Assembly (NCBI GenBank): GCA_002633005.1
Contig: NMRA01000260.1
Location: 141,529-205,528 of the forward strand
DNA length: 64,000 nt
Reading direction: 5' to 3'
DNA from: Phoronis australis
Taxonomy: Eukaryota > Phoronida > Phoronidae
Under the pieces are notes generated by a model. The model was not told the origin of the DNA and made no database searches. It saw only the letters and a list, made by a program, of their open reading frames with translations. Made by a program: the position numbers and the translations under genes. Below are positions 26,906-37,359 of this stretch, in pieces; positions within the stretch are counted from its first letter, which is position 1, and the number at the start of each line of letters is the position of its first letter.

Positions 26906-28271
26906 TTCGGTTTAGAAATATCTAGGCATTACTGTAACTGATAAATTTGTTTTCACACCTCATTGTCCAGACGAGTTTATGCATTTTTTACCACCGACAC
27001 TCTGAATAATAATGGCGGATCCGTTCTGTTTAGTGTCACCAAATGCAAACGTGCAAATGGCATCGTTGCCACACTGAGCGTTTGTTGTTGCATATGCAGA
27101 AAGTGGACGTTTACAGTATGAGGTAATTCGCATTTCGTCCTTTAACACGATTCTATTCAATGTGATAACATCTGTGAGACATAACTTACATTTCATGACA
27201 TTTTATTGAGCTCTGATAGCGATACATGAAAATACGGTCATGTTTAGAGATGAAGACACCTGTTAAGAAAACATGTGAAAGTTGATCCACTTGGGCTATG
27301 TAAAACTGTCACTTTACTAAACGTGTCGATGGGAGGTCACAAAACAACTAATCGTCTCTGAGTTATCAAAAACCCTCATAAATCGCTCAAGTGGTTTGGC
27401 CCGGGGCGTATCTTTTGTAGTCTAACAAAAACTCCACACGTGTTTGAAAACGGTCAAGAAATGTCACTAGTAAAAACTGTTTGGATTTTTTAACATTCGG
27501 TTACGGATCAGATTGTACATGGAATGTCCGGGTGTTCAACAAGCTTTCGTGAACCTATGGAGATTGTACGTCGGTATCAAGTTTTATGGGTAAATTTACG
27601 GAAATGCAAAGTAAAACTAATAAGTAGTAGCAGTAATGCGCTTAATGACGTATGAAATAGCGTGATGACTCAGCCGTGAGATCACACCTGTATATGACGC
27701 ATCACTGTCACCTGCAATTGTTAATTTCCAGATCAGTTTGTTGGCTAAGTGCCTGAACAGCGGAATTTCAATGTACGGGACTCCAAAATAATGTCATTAA
27801 TTTTTCGAAAGGAAGATATCTTAACCTTCCAATTAAGTCATTGTTGCACATACTGGGTGCAGTTTAAAAACTGGCAAAAATATGTTCATTTCAGTCAGTG
27901 ACCTATGAGTTCAACTATTGCTCTTGAGATCAAACTTAAAGCGTAATAATGGCATTAATTCAGAAAGCTTTGGAAAAAAGCTTCAAAACATCCCCTGCAG
28001 GGTCCTTTTCGGAAAATTTTGCCTGCCTAGGACATGTGGAGAATGTGGGTAAGGTACGAATACTTCTCCATTTTTGGTCTTTAAAACATCGTTAAATTGG
28101 TCAGTTGTCAACAGGCTTCCGCTGTAGTAATCAAGTTGCCGACAAACTGAAACCTTCCTCTTGCAATACATTTTTAAATCCCGTGGTTATGGGAAGCTAT
28201 TCAAGTTTTCGAAAGAGGACAATTTCCTATGGAAGAAATGACTCTTCTTAGACAGTATCACAAACACTTTT

Positions 28272-28500
28272 AAGTCTGTTCTACGCGCCACCTGTTAGTC
28301 ACATCACGTGACCTAATGAGCATAATTCTGAAACGATTTCTACAACAACTGGGACCCGAACCCAGCCTTTCTGCTTGCCGTATAGAAACTCGAGTCCACT
28401 GAGCCAACGGGACCACTGGTCGAACTCAAAAATTCAATCAGTCTTGGTATTAGGCATGCTGCCCATAAACTCGTGAGTGTGCATGAATATGTAAATCTTG
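28272..28500 (-). mobile_element. tRNA-derived SINE unit, left arm of an inverted pair (minus)
   Basis: On the minus strand the unit runs head, tRNA-like region, tail. The RNA polymerase III boxes are clear: A box TGGCTCAGTGGA (28406-28395) and B box GGGTTCGGGTCCC (28363-28351), about 43 nt apart as in a tRNA. The tail contains GGTCACGTGATGTG and then AGGTGGCGCG. The head, AAGATTTACATATTCATGC..CTCACGAGTTTAT, precedes the boxes. It matches the plus-strand unit at 28589-28815 along its whole length with moderate divergence. No target duplication identified. Confidence 0.7.
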
Positions 28501-28527
28501 AACTGGAAATATAGATCGCAAACATGT

Positions 28528-28588
28528 TTAAGTCTAGTCTACACGCCACCTTTTGGTTACATCACGTGACCAAATGAACATAAGTCTG
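28528..28588 (-). repeat. isolated tail copy of the SINE at the centre of the inverted pair
   Basis: Minus-strand tail sequence (TCAGACTTATGTTCATTTGG, TCACGTGA, AGGTGGCGTG) without boxes. On the minus strand it is followed by the linker (28527-28503) and then the head of the left-arm unit, so it is the tail of a preceding tandem unit. Confidence 0.65.
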
Positions 28589-28815
28589 AAGATTTACATA
28601 TTCATATACACTCACGAGTTTATAGACGGGATGCCCAATGCTAAGAATGATTGCATTTGTGTTTTCGATCAGTGGTCGTGGCTCATTGGAGTAGAGTGTC
28701 TGCACGGTAAGCAGAACCTCCCGGGTTCCAATCGTGGTCGAGGCAGAAATCTTTTCAGACTTATGTTCATTAGGTCACGTGACGCGACCAACAGGTGGCG
28801 TGCAGGCGAGAGTTA
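28589..28815 (+). mobile_element. tRNA-derived SINE unit, right arm of an inverted pair (plus)
   Basis: Same order as the left arm but on plus: head at 28589-28625, A-box-like TGGCTCATTGGA (28679-28690), B-box-like GGTTCCAATC (28724-28733), about 44 nt apart, then the tail with TCAGACTTATGTTCATTAGGT, TCACGTGA and AGGTGGCGTG. Downstream (28816-28875) a linker and the beginning of another head (AAGATTTACATATTCATA at 28853) follow, so units appear to be head-to-tail on this arm. Confidence 0.7.
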
Positions 28816-28875
28816 AAAATCTTGGCGATCTGTATTTCCACGCCGGTTCAAGATTTACATATTCATATTTTTGGT

Positions 28876-31118
28876 CAGTACTTAATAAAATGGTAGTCTT
28901 GCAAAAAATTTGTGAACAGGTAAAAGTTTATCCCAAAACAATGCTAATTAGCAGTATCAGTTTGACTTAGTGTGTGCAGGCCTTCAATCTGAAAGATCCA
29001 GCGCTCTGTAATCATAGAACTCATTGTTGCAATATAAGGGCAGGTTTCTAAAGCTAAGAATAGAAATGAAGCCGATAGACGCTCGGACAAATGATAGTCT
29101 ACTCAATACTTTCTCGGCGCCAAGAATTTGGAAATAAGGACTTCTGCAACTGTAGTTCCGTTCTATGCATGGAAAGCACAAACAGAGAAAATGGCCACTT
29201 TTCATATTGCTGCGAATATACCCTTTCGTTAAGCCATATTTGAATTCTTTGATTAACCGGAATAACAAAATCCGCGCCTTTAGATGCACGCGCATGCACA
29301 ACGAGGCTACAGAAACGAGAGAAGAGGACGACGGTTGAGAGGTTCTTAAAACCTGTTGAACACGGTTATTTCCGAAGCCAAGAGACGTGGTGCACCTTAC
29401 GATAACATGTGTTACCGATTAGACACTTAGAACCAATTTAAGACGACTGAGACCACTTCTACTGCTGAAGCGTCCCCTCCTCACCGTATCCCCCCTCCAC
29501 AGTGGAGTTTTCAATCATCACAGCATCAATAAATTTGGTCTCTGAATAAATGTCCGTCCCAACAGACTTTGTCTCAACGTTTGTTGAAATGGTCCAAAGA
29601 CATTGAGGAGCAACGAAGTGTTATGGAAACTTGCCTGATAAATTTACCCATGCACCATATAAAGTCGCTTTTGAAACAACGTACTACACCTGGGTAGAGT
29701 TTCATAGGCGTAAGAATCTCGCTAAAGAGAGTAGTGTTTTCACATGTTTCGCTTGACGATATCTCACGATGTCTTGCGTGTTCTTGTGTTTTCACAAAAT
29801 TCTTGCCTCTAGGAAAGCATTACTGTTTCAGACATTGCTGAAAAAGAGAGGGTACTTTTTACGTTCCAAAGCACCCACGATCTCATTCTGGTCAACGGGA
29901 TACACACTCGTCCCGTCTGAGAAAGCTAGCTTTTCGCTCCAGGAACCGATCTCCACAACCATTGTGCATTGGTGAAGCGTAGCCTTGGACTCTTGCACTA
30001 ATCTTTTATTGTTGTTTTTTATTATTGTTCACGCTGTTAGTATTTGTTGTTATTCTTAAAGATGTCTCAAGTTGTTCACGCATTTTAATGTTGTTTAAGA
30101 AATAAAATGTCCACACTTGTCTTGTAAATACTGTTTTTAAGTTTGTTTTGCGAACCAGGACGATAAGTCAAAAGGAGAATCTGATGATGTTTTCACATGG
30201 ATTCGCATGTTCCTTTTACATCGAGGCCTACATGTAAACAGGTGTTATGATTTCCAATACGTGTAAACGGCGGAGATATAACATTAGCATTTTGCTTGAA
30301 ATAAGTATGAGTTAATCTAAAAAGCTCATTAATGCAACCAATTCATGAAGTAATCGGTTTATTAGTCGCATAACTCAAAAGCTTGTTTACAACCAAAAGA
30401 TTTAATTTTATTTAAAGCTGTCATGAATTTCATTCATTGTATTATGAAGCGCTGTTCGTTCTGATGAAGCCACACGTTGCATTTGACAAACAGTTAAGTA
30501 TGTTAACGAAATTACCAGTTTCAGAGGCGTACAGAATGTAATAGCATTGTCTGCGGTTGAATTTAAAGATTTTACTTCAAATCACTTTGGCATCATTGCT
30601 TGTATCTCCGCTGGGAAGTTGTGTGCTTACAGTGCTTAAAACCACCATTTACCCTGTTTTGACAACTGACTACATTCTCAGCCTCATCAAACCTTTAGAG
30701 CACTGCATATCACAATCATGAATTCAATACCCCAAAAAACGAGAAGGTAAAAGAAAATCTTCTACAATTGAAAGGTGTTTGGCTCCACTGACATGAGTGT
30801 GACGTATGAAGGTATCCGGCGCTACTGTGTCATGTCCACCAACACGGGAGTTTCTTGCACAAACGTGTGCTATATCCGCGCTTCCCCGATGTCCCGCAGG
30901 AAAGTGAATAGAACCACAACAGTAATCAAATACTATAAGTTGGCACCACCACAAACGCAACGCTTCGCCATTCCTTATTACACCATACACTACAGGAAAT
31001 GAACAGCAAATCTGGCGACTTTTCACACGAAAGACAACATTACGAGTGCTGTGATCGGTTGTCTCAAGTTCATGTAGTGCGTATCCACCAATAAATGCTC
31101 GTAACTAGAAATCAACTA
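28876..31118. other. no gene recognised
   Basis: Overlapping ORFs at 28984-29301 and 30724-31026 show no domain. T/A-rich sequence near 29,990-30,130 might be a decayed retroposon tail, but has no diagnostic feature. Confidence 0.55.
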
Positions 31119-31520
31119 ATATAGGGCCGTCCCGGCTTACACTCGAATCTCACTGTATTAACCCACAATGTCGTAAACATTCGACAGGAACATTTCCTGC
31201 CTCGTTTTCGTTCCAGTGGATTTTTACTTGATATTTTTTGTTGTCTGATTCTTTGACAAGTTTTTTTTCGGTTGCATTACTGTATTCGCCTTTCCAATGC
31301 CAACGACGTATTACTGGTGTGCTGTGAGCTTCAACTCCGACGTGAAAAGGTTTGATAATCTGGACAAATACCCGTGGATGCGTGATCTGAAATTCTTCGC
31401 CTTCCCGACATTAATGAGAGACACGAAAATGTGCCTGATTTACAAAACTAGGTCATGCGCTTTCTTATCTCCGGGACAAAGGAGAGTTCTATCGCTGTGT
31501 AATCCGGGACGGCCCTATAT
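31119..31520 (+). mobile_element. 402-bp element with 17-bp perfect terminal inverted repeats
   Basis: ATATAGGGCCGTCCCGG at 31119-31135 is the exact reverse complement of 31504-31520. Between them an ATG at 31297 opens a frame starting MPTTYYWCAVSF, continuing RFDNLDKYPWMRDLKFFAFP, and running past the right repeat to a stop at 31581. The MP start, the WCAV segment and the later FFAFP recall THAP-type DNA-binding domains found at the N-terminus of P-element and Kolobok transposases, but the full C2CH zinc motif is not present. Flanks (ATCAACTA / ATTAACAT) are only similar. It could be an internally deleted copy that kept the 5' exon. Confidence 0.55.
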
Positions 31521-31794
31521 ATTAACATATCGTCAGAGAGTGATTGCTGGCGTTCTAGTTTTACAGTTGATTGACTTGTGAAGTTGGTGTTTTTTGATAT
31601 GCAATTGATCGGATTCTAATCACGCGCTGTCCTTATTACAAGTTACCCTAGAATATGTTACTTCTAGAACGAGTAGTAGCTAGCAGTAGCGTGGACGCTA
31701 TTGCATGCCCTGGGACAATTTGACACACGTGTGACAACTTACCTCCACTTTATCGAGGTAGGGTAACTTGTCCTAAGAAAGCTTAGGTACCTTG

Positions 31795-31930
31795 ACTATC
31801 ATCATCATATCCTTTGTCATCACCATTATCATCCCCGTTACCACCATCATCGTCAGCACCACCGCCAACGCCATCATCATAATCACCGACAATATTAGCA
31901 TTACTGATGTTATTGTCACCATAGCTGTTG
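31795..31930. repeat. imperfect ATC triplet-rich tract
   Basis: Interrupted ATC/ACC triplets on plus (GAT on minus). They open frames in three registers, up to 191 codons, which read as Ile/Thr/Val or Asp/Gly-rich low-complexity sequence rather than a real protein. Confidence 0.8.
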
Positions 31931-32436
31931 ACAAGATCATTTTCATCTCCGTCGCTATCGTAGTTCTCGTTTCGGCACCTAATAAACTTAAGATCCCACT
32001 TGCCTGCACTGAACTCCACTTTGGAATCCCCTTTTCGCATAAACATAAACGAAACTCCAGTGTCACGTTTAGTGCACGACGATATAATAATCATAATGAC
32101 AGGAATAACAATAGTAATAATATTATTGATGATGTTGATGATGCGTCTTCTATGTGTTTTAAAACAACTATTTTGTTTTCCATTCATCGTAGCCGGGAGC
32201 ACAATACCAGAGTCCAGATCAATGACTGTTTTCATGGCGAGGAAATCTACCCGAAATCAAGTGCTCTCTTTGAGAATACACGGCGATATCTCGGGGAATC
32301 TCGCGAGATCTTGCTTTTCAAGCTAGACAGTAGCGTTACTAAGCTCTTCCCAGTTCGTTTTATATAAAGGTATAGCATTGCGCAGGGCATTAATTTCCCG
32401 TTGATTTTCATTCAATTATAGGTAATACTACTCGTA

Positions 32437-32500
32437 TGAGAAACGTGGATTTAGGGAGGGGCATAGGGGGCCCTACCCCCCCCCCCCCCCTTAGCGGCCG
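32437..32500. repeat. partial GGATTTAGGG..CCCCC element end
   Basis: GTGGATTTAGGGAGGGGCATAGGGGGCC followed by a long C-run resembles the left end of the hAT-like element at 23968. No right end or target duplication was found nearby, so it is a fragment. Confidence 0.4.
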
Positions 32501-33215
32501 ATAAAGAACAAAACCGCAAAAGCGTGATGAAATATTGAGTTTATGAATTAACTGTGACAATTAACACTATACGGCCGAAACCAGATTTGTAGAGTTTTAG
32601 TTTGTGTGTGGGTGTGGGGGCTCAGACCCGATTTCAAGTGTCCGATTCAGACAACCGGCGCAATCATAACGGTAACCATATATGGTTAAGTAATGCGCCG
32701 TTCCCAGTCGATATGGGTGTAATATCCCAAGCGACCGATACACTCTTTCTACAATGCTACGAAAGGTAACACTACAGAATGAAATTGACGTCATAGCAAT
32801 CAGTCTTTCCCATTGGTTGAAATCTGGGAAACTCCTTTCAGTTCACTGCTACGTAGCATGGCGACCACATTTGACTTGAATAGCTGCTATTCATTAAAAC
32901 GGGCAGTGGTCGAAGTAAATAAAGTCAAGGAAGCCTCGATCCAATGGCTTAATCCCAAACAAGTACAGTGCATAAAGTGGAAGTAGTTGCGATGTGATCG
33001 TTACATTTCTGACCAAGGCATGCGCATTGTTGTCCACGCACGGAATATTCCGTGTGTGTCCGTGTGTGTCGTTCATCGTTTCCGCATTGCCACTTTTCAG
33101 TATAGGTGGCGCTGTGTAGGCCGGTAGGCGACCGGTAGTGGTGTTGCGCACTACCACTCTGTTTTCGTCGATTGTTCCACAGTGCAATGAAGAAAATTTC
33201 TTCATTTTTTCACAG

Positions 33216-33261
33216 AAACGGATTCCGAACCTGAGAGACGATGAAGAAACAGAAGCTGTTG
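33216..33261 (+). CDS. candidate internal exon (unrecognised)
   Basis: A strong acceptor (TTTCTTCATTTTTTCACAG, AG at 33214-33215) and a consensus donor (G/GTGAGATG at 33262) bound 46 nt that read KRIPNLRDDEETEAV in one frame, a charged, non-repetitive, protein-like sequence. The frame is also open upstream without splicing for about 35 codons. No partner exons were identified, and a 129-codon minus-strand ORF overlaps. Splice signals alone occur by chance often, so this is weak. Confidence 0.15.
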
Positions 33262-34050
33262 GTGAGATGTAAACTTTAATCAAAGCCTCACTGAATCACT
33301 CAGAAACTCGTAATTCTCTTTTGTCAAACATTAAAATTATGACGATTTGCAAAGCCAAATGCCAACACGAAAAATGAATTTGGTATTTTGGGCAACTTAA
33401 GACTGTTTTAAAAACAACAACTTTTGCTACAAACTAGTTACACAAAATATAAAGCGTGTAATAAACATTACGGAAAGAAGCAGATTCGCACGCGAACGCT
33501 GTTGCCCACAAACGAGTATGTCCTTTAACATGAAGTTTCTAGTGGAAGCGTGGTAGTGCAGTGGAAGAGCACGCGTCGTGAGTTCAAGTCGTTGCAACTT
33601 TACGTATTTTCCATTTTTAAATCACAAGAGACAATATTGTGGCTAAACTGTTTAAATGCTTTAAAACAAGAATTGCTTATTTGTTTATTTAAAAAATCTT
33701 CTTTCTGAATGACCGATAAACGATGTTAATACACACAGTGATATCCTATATGAGTATGCGTCATGGCCACATAAATTGTGTGCCTATTTCTGTATCTGTT
33801 CGCCATCTTTAAAAAATTACTTAAAGCAGGTGAAAATCTAGAATCAAGGGCGTTTTAGTGGCAACTTGACGAGTTGAAAATTTGCCGTGCGGCGACTCCA
33901 AAAGACGATCTGGATCGCTAGATTTTGCCTCGCTAATCGCAAATAGCTACCCGACAAAAGTAGAGCCGTCGAGGGCTGATTATAGTCAGAAATCAAGGAA
34001 AATGCTAGTTTTGATAAACAAAAACAAAATGATTTTCCCCAGGCGGAATT

Positions 34051-34080
34051 CCCCCCCCCCCCCCCCCCCCCCCTCCNCCC
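34051..34080. repeat. poly(C) run with N
   Basis: Twenty-three C in a row followed by TCC, N and CCC. Three of the four Ns in the window (12313, 34077, 60364) sit in C-runs, so they mark sequencing difficulty. The fourth, 20746, does not. Confidence 0.95.
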
Positions 34081-35994
34081 ATTCGGCGCTACGCGCTTCT
34101 ACATTCGCACTGTTGATTGTCTACGAGACAATAAGTTGGCCCCCTTATATCCTAGATCACTGCTACAAGGCATGCGAAGTTGCAAAGAACGACAAGTGTT
34201 ACTTTGTATATTGGAGCAACCAAATAGAAATAACTACTATAATGACTTGAGAGAATAACAATGATAACAGCGAAGTTACACTGTACTAAGTCGGTTATTG
34301 TTTAGTCGAAATCAACACAACGCCAACCTTACAAATTCAACTAATTTACCGAGCCACTTAAGTTTTGAATCCAACACTGCCGTTGGACTATAATGGTAAT
34401 AAAAATATCAATAGAAATGTACGACAATTCATGTATGGACATCAAATTTGACTTCGAGACACTTATCATGGTTAGTGAATAGGGCGTAACTTCAAAGCCC
34501 GAAGGTGGATTAGAGGTGATAGTGTATAGTGAAAGGTGTTTGAATAAAACACGTCTCAAGGCGTTATGATAGTCCATAACACGTTTCCGTATTCTAAAAA
34601 CTGTTGACAGAAGTAAGTAAGCGTCATCTCGACAAATTTATTAAAGAGGCATTATAAAAATAAGTAAGATTTTCATTGGCGATAACAAAGGGTAGACAAG
34701 CTGTATTAATTCCATCGTACGAAGTCGAAATTCCTAAAGAGCGCCGGACGTATTGATATTGCCAAGAGGCAGAAGATATCCAGTCTGCATGCCACAAATT
34801 CAAATCTTTATTTTCTTTCCTTTTTGCATAAAATCCTACTACACATTTCGTGGAAGCTTGTGAAACGACCAACATTTTGAAATTCGTGACTGGTGATTTT
34901 AGGTTAATAATGTACTCGCCCCGTCGTTCTTATTGTTCATTTAGAAAACGGTCAGTCGAAAAAAGTGAAATAAATGGGAGAGCCTAAAACATCATTTCCT
35001 AACGATTTCACTTGTTTCATATTACCAAAACAAGGCCCATTATAACCCCAAACGGTCTTGTGGCATCCGCAGGTACTCCCATAGAAAAGGCAAAGAGGAC
35101 GTGCCGCTCGGAGGGATGACTTTTCTTCAACAAATCTCCAAGAAAGATGTCTTTTCAGCTTTGATTCCCTAGCAGCAGTAGTTTTATAAGCTATCAAATA
35201 GTAAACGCTTATTTTTAAAAATACAGTTTTGATGGATCAGCAAAGTTTCACAGATTGAAAGAACACAACATGTTTTTGGACAATTAACATACAAGGAAAC
35301 GACAACAGCGCTTCAGCGACTTGCAGTAAGTACATACGTGATAGAGCTAACATACGTTTAGAAAATGGACCTGTCCTAGGTTCGCCACATGTATTTCACA
35401 CTGAGCTGATGAAGACATATCATCACAAGGTTGTCACTAAACAAAGCGGTTCACTTCGGAGTTCCAAACGCTACAAAATTTTTGGTTGTCCAACTACAAA
35501 AATTTGCATTGTAGTCTATAGTATTCGTTATAGTTTTAAAACTTTGGTAACAAAAGATTTCTTAATATCGACAGCAGGCCATCTTCTGATGTACTGTTTC
35601 AGATTGAATGGGTTGAAAATTAATATGCCCAAGAATATACGAAAGGATTGCCACCGAAATGGTTGGCGTCTCTGTAACACGTCGCTAAACTTTTTCATGG
35701 AAGATCCCTGCAAATGGGTTCCTTTTCTGGGTCAATTCTGTAAATGGTTGCATGTCCTAATATTCCAGATTCACCGCCCGTCAGAAGTACAGACCCGGAA
35801 CTTCTGTCTATTACGAGGCTTAAACAGGCCGGTATAGAATCCCGTCACACATAATACCACAAAGACACATTGGTTGGCTATTTCTGAGACTGGGTGCATT
35901 TTGCCATCGGCCTCAGGTCTAGAAAATCTTTCGGTGTGCGTATGTCTTATGTATGAGACTGGTCTTGTTAATGGAATAAGTTGTGTGGATTGGT

Positions 35995-36236
35995 GTACGA
36001 TGTACAGTGTACCGTGTACCGAGTACAGTGTACCGTGTACAGTGTACAGTGTACGATGTACAGTGTACAGTGTACCGTGTACCGAGTACAGTGTACCGTG
36101 TACAGTGTACGATGTACAGTGTACAGTGTACCGTGTACAGTGTATAGTGTACCGTGTACCGAGTACAGTGTACAGTGTACCGTGTACCGAGTACAGTGTA
36201 CAGTGTACCGTGTACAGTGTACAGTGTACAGTGTAC
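35995..36236. repeat. GTACNNN heptamer array, 34 units in perfect 7-bp register
   Basis: GTAC recurs every 7 bp from 35995 to a final GTAC at 36233-36236, with no indels. The three spacer bases are only AGT, CGT, CGA or GAT; a single unit is GTAT instead of GTAC. A higher-order pattern is visible (GAT, then AGT/CGT/CGA runs, repeating at 56 bp for the first two blocks). Because GTAC is self-complementary the array can fold on itself at many offsets. Because 7 is not a multiple of 3, nearly all six frames stay open, producing artefactual Tyr/Cys/Val/Thr-rich ORFs on both strands. It lies about 760 nt beyond the Dbx stop codon. Confidence 0.97.
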
Positions 36237-36497
36237 ATGCAAATCTAATGTTGGGCTATTTGTTTCCTGCAATAACTTAAGTGGTAACTTTCTCTTTTAT
36301 TCATTTTGTTCAATAGCATAAAATCATACAAAATAAATCTCAACGTTAACCAAATACCAACTAAAAATACACGCCAATTTAATAAACAATCTAAACGACA
36401 CCACCTCTTATTCGCAGTGTGTCCAAATGTCCCACACTCGTCCCTCGGTCAGTGGCAAAACTATGCAGAATCTTTGGTGTGACCGACCGATTAAACT

Positions 36498-36503
36498 TTT
36501 ATT
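36498..36503 (-). terminator. candidate Dbx polyadenylation signal AATAAA
   Basis: TTTATT on the plus strand reads AATAAA on the minus strand about 500 nt beyond the Dbx stop codon. A second AATAAA lies at 36301-36296, still before the GTAC array. Both are compatible with a 0.5-0.7 kb 3' UTR. In AT-rich DNA such hexamers are common by chance, so which one is used is unknown. Confidence 0.35.
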
Positions 36504-36999
36504 TGACTAGTAGTACTGCGCCGCGACTGGTGTCATGCATACGCAATTTGACAAGAAAAACATAAATACGTTTTGGAGATTTCAACTGTCTTATGTTGAT
36601 AAACCAACAAGATTTTCCCTAAAAATCTTATTCATCATCCACTTATGAATGTTCTGTAGAACTGCCTACATTTGAAGACCCACGCATGCTTGTTATTGCA
36701 AGTAACACGTTGACAGATCTTGAAACATCGTCTCGTGACCTTTTCCACGGTTAAAAGTTCCCTTTCCTACGTGGAGAGAAGGCTTACCACTATCGTAATA
36801 ATGGAACATCGGATACGTCACCAGTCCGAAATCGTAAGAGCCTTCGACATTTTAGATCGCAAAATGAAGTTTGTAGACGCTATCGCCACATTCTTACCAA
36901 CTATTTTTGGTTGTCCGAGGCTCTAAGAAACATAATTCGACCATACTCTCTTACTTTTACAACCTCGATAACTACCAGTTCACCAAATGTCTTGTGGCA

Positions 37000-37359
37000 T
37001 TAACACGTGGTTGTGTTTGTGGGTGAATAATTATTAGACACGTCGATTTCTTCGTCATCATTGTCATTGTCGTCGGACATTTCGTGATCTGAGAACGATC
37101 GATTTTCTTCGATTTGTTGCGTATTTATACGTATTGGTGAGTCACTCCGACAAGTGTCCACATTTTCGGTAAGTTCAGGCAGGCGTCTGCTTTGCTCAGA
37201 ATCATCGTCTGTGACGCAAATTTGTCTGACATCACTCAAATCTGGATGGGGATTTGCCTTGTTGGGCAGTGTCGACTCCCGCGTGCCACCCGAGGATAGA
37301 AGTTCTCTTTCTTTCGAATTTCTCCATTTCATGCGGCGGTTTTGAAACCATATTTTCAC
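37000..37359 (-). CDS. Dbx: Dbx coding exon 4 (recognition helix and acidic C-terminus)
   Basis: 360 nt including the stop at 37002-37000. The acceptor is TTTCGCGTCTGCAG (AG at 37361-37360) and the exon starts with the GTG valine codon of VKIWFQNRRMKWRNSKE, the third helix with W48, F49, Q50, N51 and R53. After the homeodomain come RELLSSGG, NPHPDLSDV (both conserved in DBX1) and an acidic run DDNDNDDEE followed by IDVS, matching the acidic tail of the family. The final ~10 residues (Asn/Thr-rich) look lineage-specific. Residues 233-351 of the protein. Confidence 0.96.
   Translation of the reverse strand: MKIWFQNRRMKWRNSKERELLSSGGTRESTLPNKANPHPDLSDVRQICVTDDDSEQSRRLPELTENVDTCRSDSPIRINTQQIEENRSFSDHEMSDDNDNDDEEIDVSNNYSPTNTTTC

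Noticed and set aside
28351-28413. Possible functional tRNA gene from the A and B boxes
   Set aside because: It does not fold into a proper cloverleaf, recurs as part of a longer repeated unit, and is best read as a SINE head.
31773-32367. Overlapping ORFs up to 191 codons (Ile/Thr/Val or Asp/Gly-rich)
   Set aside because: Driven by the ATC/GAT triplet tract and open on both strands; the non-repetitive part has no recognisable domain.
32894-33283. 129-codon minus-strand ORF
   Set aside because: No recognisable family; overlaps a plus-strand region with better splice signals. Kept only as unknown.
33541-33600. tRNA-like sequence with D-arm and T-arm resemblance (GGTAGTGCAGTGG, GAGTTCAAGTC)
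   Set aside because: The anticodon arm is missing and the boxes are too close, so it is not a functional tRNA; too little remains to call a SINE.
35771-36280. Four ORFs of 99-155 codons rich in Tyr, Cys, Val and Thr across the GTAC array
   Set aside because: They occur on both strands and in several frames and are an automatic result of a 7-bp repeat that contains no stop in any frame.
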